Below are positions 41,981 through 42,650 of a stretch of 42,650 bases of DNA, piece by piece. The translations under genes and the position numbers were made by a program. This stretch comes from Alkalimonas sp. (GTDB taxonomy: Bacteria > Pseudomonadota > Gammaproteobacteria > Enterobacterales > Alteromonadaceae): positions 1-42,650 of the forward strand of contig JAFIFR010000003.1 in NCBI GenBank assembly GCA_020831935.1, written 5' to 3'. Each line of letters starts with the position of its first letter. The first letter of the stretch is position 1. The notes beneath the pieces are model-generated. The model had not been told where the DNA came from. It was given only the letters and a program-made list of their open reading frames with translations, and did no database searches.

Positions 41981-42013
41981 TTGACGCTAGCCACTAGCGT
42001 ACATACAATGTAC
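41981..42013 (+). promoter_or_regulatory. brnTA promoter with two overlapping palindromic operators
   Basis: TTGACG (41981-41986), 17 bases, then TACAAT (42004-42009) is a strong sigma-70 promoter, with one mismatch in each hexamer. Two perfect inverted repeats cover it: ACGCTA-N5-TAGCGT (41984-42000) and GTACAT-N3-ATGTAC (41999-42013). Because BrnA antitoxins repress their own operons, these are likely operators. The predicted transcription start falls on the A of the brnT ATG. Confidence 0.75.
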
Positions 42014-42015
42014 AT

Positions 42016-42303
42016 ATGATTAAATTCGAGTGGGATCCGGTCAAGGCAAATGCCAATCTGATAAAGCACGGAGTGTCTTTTGCTGAAGCACAAAGCGTGT
42101 TTTATGACGAGTTTGCCCTGCAGTTTTTTGATGCCGAAAGTTCGGTGGCTGAAGATCGCTTTTTGATGTTGGGTATGAGTAGTGAGGCCAGGATCCTACT
42201 TGTTTGTCACTGTGAGCGTGGTGATGGAGAAAGGATTCGCATCATCTCAGCCCGCAAAGCAACAGGCAATGAGCGTAAGCATTATCAAGGTGGTGTACGA
42301 TGA
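42016..42303 (+). CDS. brnT: BrnT family toxin (ribonuclease)
   Basis: BrnT toxins are RelE-fold ribonucleases that stop translation until bound by BrnA. The 95 residues start with the family motif FEWDPVKANANLIKHGVSFAEA. The RFLMLGMS strand, the IRIISARKAT region with arginines likely involved in RNA cleavage, and a conserved C-terminus (ERKHYQ) follow. There is no ribosome binding site before the ATG. The predicted transcript start coincides with the ATG, so this may be a leaderless message. It overlaps brnA by 4 bases. Confidence 0.93.
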   Translation: MIKFEWDPVKANANLIKHGVSFAEAQSVFYDEFALQFFDAESSVAEDRFLMLGMSSEARILLVCHCERGDGERIRIISARKATGNERKHYQGGVR

Positions 42304-42542
42304 AAGCTGAATACGATCTTTCCGAAATGAGTTCACGTAAGAACCCTTATGCTTCTCGGTTAAAAAAGCCGGTTACCATGCGTTTAAGCGAGGATGTCAT
42401 TACCTATTTCAAGGAAATGGCTGAAGAAGAAGGGATCCCATACCAAAGCCTGATTAATTTGTATCTCAGAGATTGCGTGGCCCAGCACCGTAAGTTGAGC
42501 GTCAAGTGGCCAGCAGAGCGACCACACCCAAAAGCTGGGTAA
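42300..42542 (+). CDS. brnA: BrnA family antitoxin (ribbon-helix-helix)
   Basis: An 80-residue antitoxin. The C-terminal half has a CopG-like pattern with KPVTMRLSEDVITYFKEMA and the GIPYQSLINLYLRDC helix, suited to DNA binding. The N-terminal stretch (about 1-24) probably wraps around BrnT. It starts inside the end of brnT (ATGA), so its synthesis is probably coupled to toxin translation. Binding to the palindromes at 41984-42013 is inferred from the known self-repression of brnTA. Confidence 0.92.
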   Translation: MKAEYDLSEMSSRKNPYASRLKKPVTMRLSEDVITYFKEMAEEEGIPYQSLINLYLRDCVAQHRKLSVKWPAERPHPKAG

Positions 42543-42650
42543 AGCCCATTCAGCGACTTAACCGTGGATCTGGCATAAAGTCCAATTCTATCAGGCTGTC
42601 AAGGCAGTTAGGATAATCGGGGTGAGAAGGGTTTAGCAGAATATTGTACT

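Noticed and set aside
42543-42650. Region after brnA
   Set aside because: No open frame, palindrome or RNA gene could be supported in these 108 bases.
1-42650. tRNA, rRNA, CRISPR arrays, insertion sequences, prophage
   Set aside because: No cloverleaf, regularly spaced repeats, transposase or integrase frames, or terminal inverted repeats were found by eye.

Overview
The window is a gammaproteobacterial chromosome segment. Its gene order is the one used for single polar flagella in Pseudomonas, Shewanella and Vibrio relatives: fliE to flhA, then flhF-flhG-fliA, cheYZAB, motCD, parC-parP, cheW, followed by the cytochrome c maturation genes. Protein sequence and gene order suggest an Alteromonadales/Chromatiales-type marine or freshwater bacterium (Rheinheimera or Alishewanella-like). 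That placement is inference, since no rRNA gene is present.

Layout. 1-640: a cold-shock gene on the minus strand with its own promoter and long leader, then a sigma-54 promoter facing the flagellar genes. 641-14211: fliE, F, G, H, I, J, K, L, M, N, O, P, Q, R and flhB, tightly packed. 14240-19387: a second sigma-54 promoter, then flhA, flhF, flhG and fliA. 19388-28181: a sigma-28 promoter, then cheY, cheZ, cheA, cheB, motC, motD, parC, parP, cheW and a DUF2802 gene. 28205-30396, minus strand: a second FliK-like protein and a soluble homologue of the FlhB C-terminal domain. 30441-37438: a promoter with a palindrome, then ccmABCDEFGHI. 37459-38211: mlaA, ending at a strong bidirectional terminator. 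38275-39821, minus strand: D-lactate dehydrogenase and a glutathione peroxidase family gene. 39912-42542, plus strand: a hydroxyisobutyrate-dehydrogenase-like gene, a secreted alpha/beta hydrolase, and a brnT-brnA toxin-antitoxin pair.

How it works together. Sigma-54 promoters would start basal body and export genes. FlhF and FlhG set the position and number of flagella. FliA, made from the flhA operon, can then switch on the chemotaxis block directly downstream through a sigma-28 site that begins one base after its own stop codon. CheA carries three copies of a short acidic motif that may be the contact for ParP, which with ParC places arrays at the pole. The motCD pair is an auxiliary stator. 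The ccm genes form a complete System I for cytochrome c assembly.

No complete new system is evident. The points most worth following are the unlinked-in-function FliK-like/FlhB-C pair, the CheA triple repeat, and a brnTA promoter whose predicted start point is the A of the toxin ATG. Several palindromes in promoters are also unexplained. No tRNA, rRNA, CRISPR array, insertion sequence or prophage was seen.
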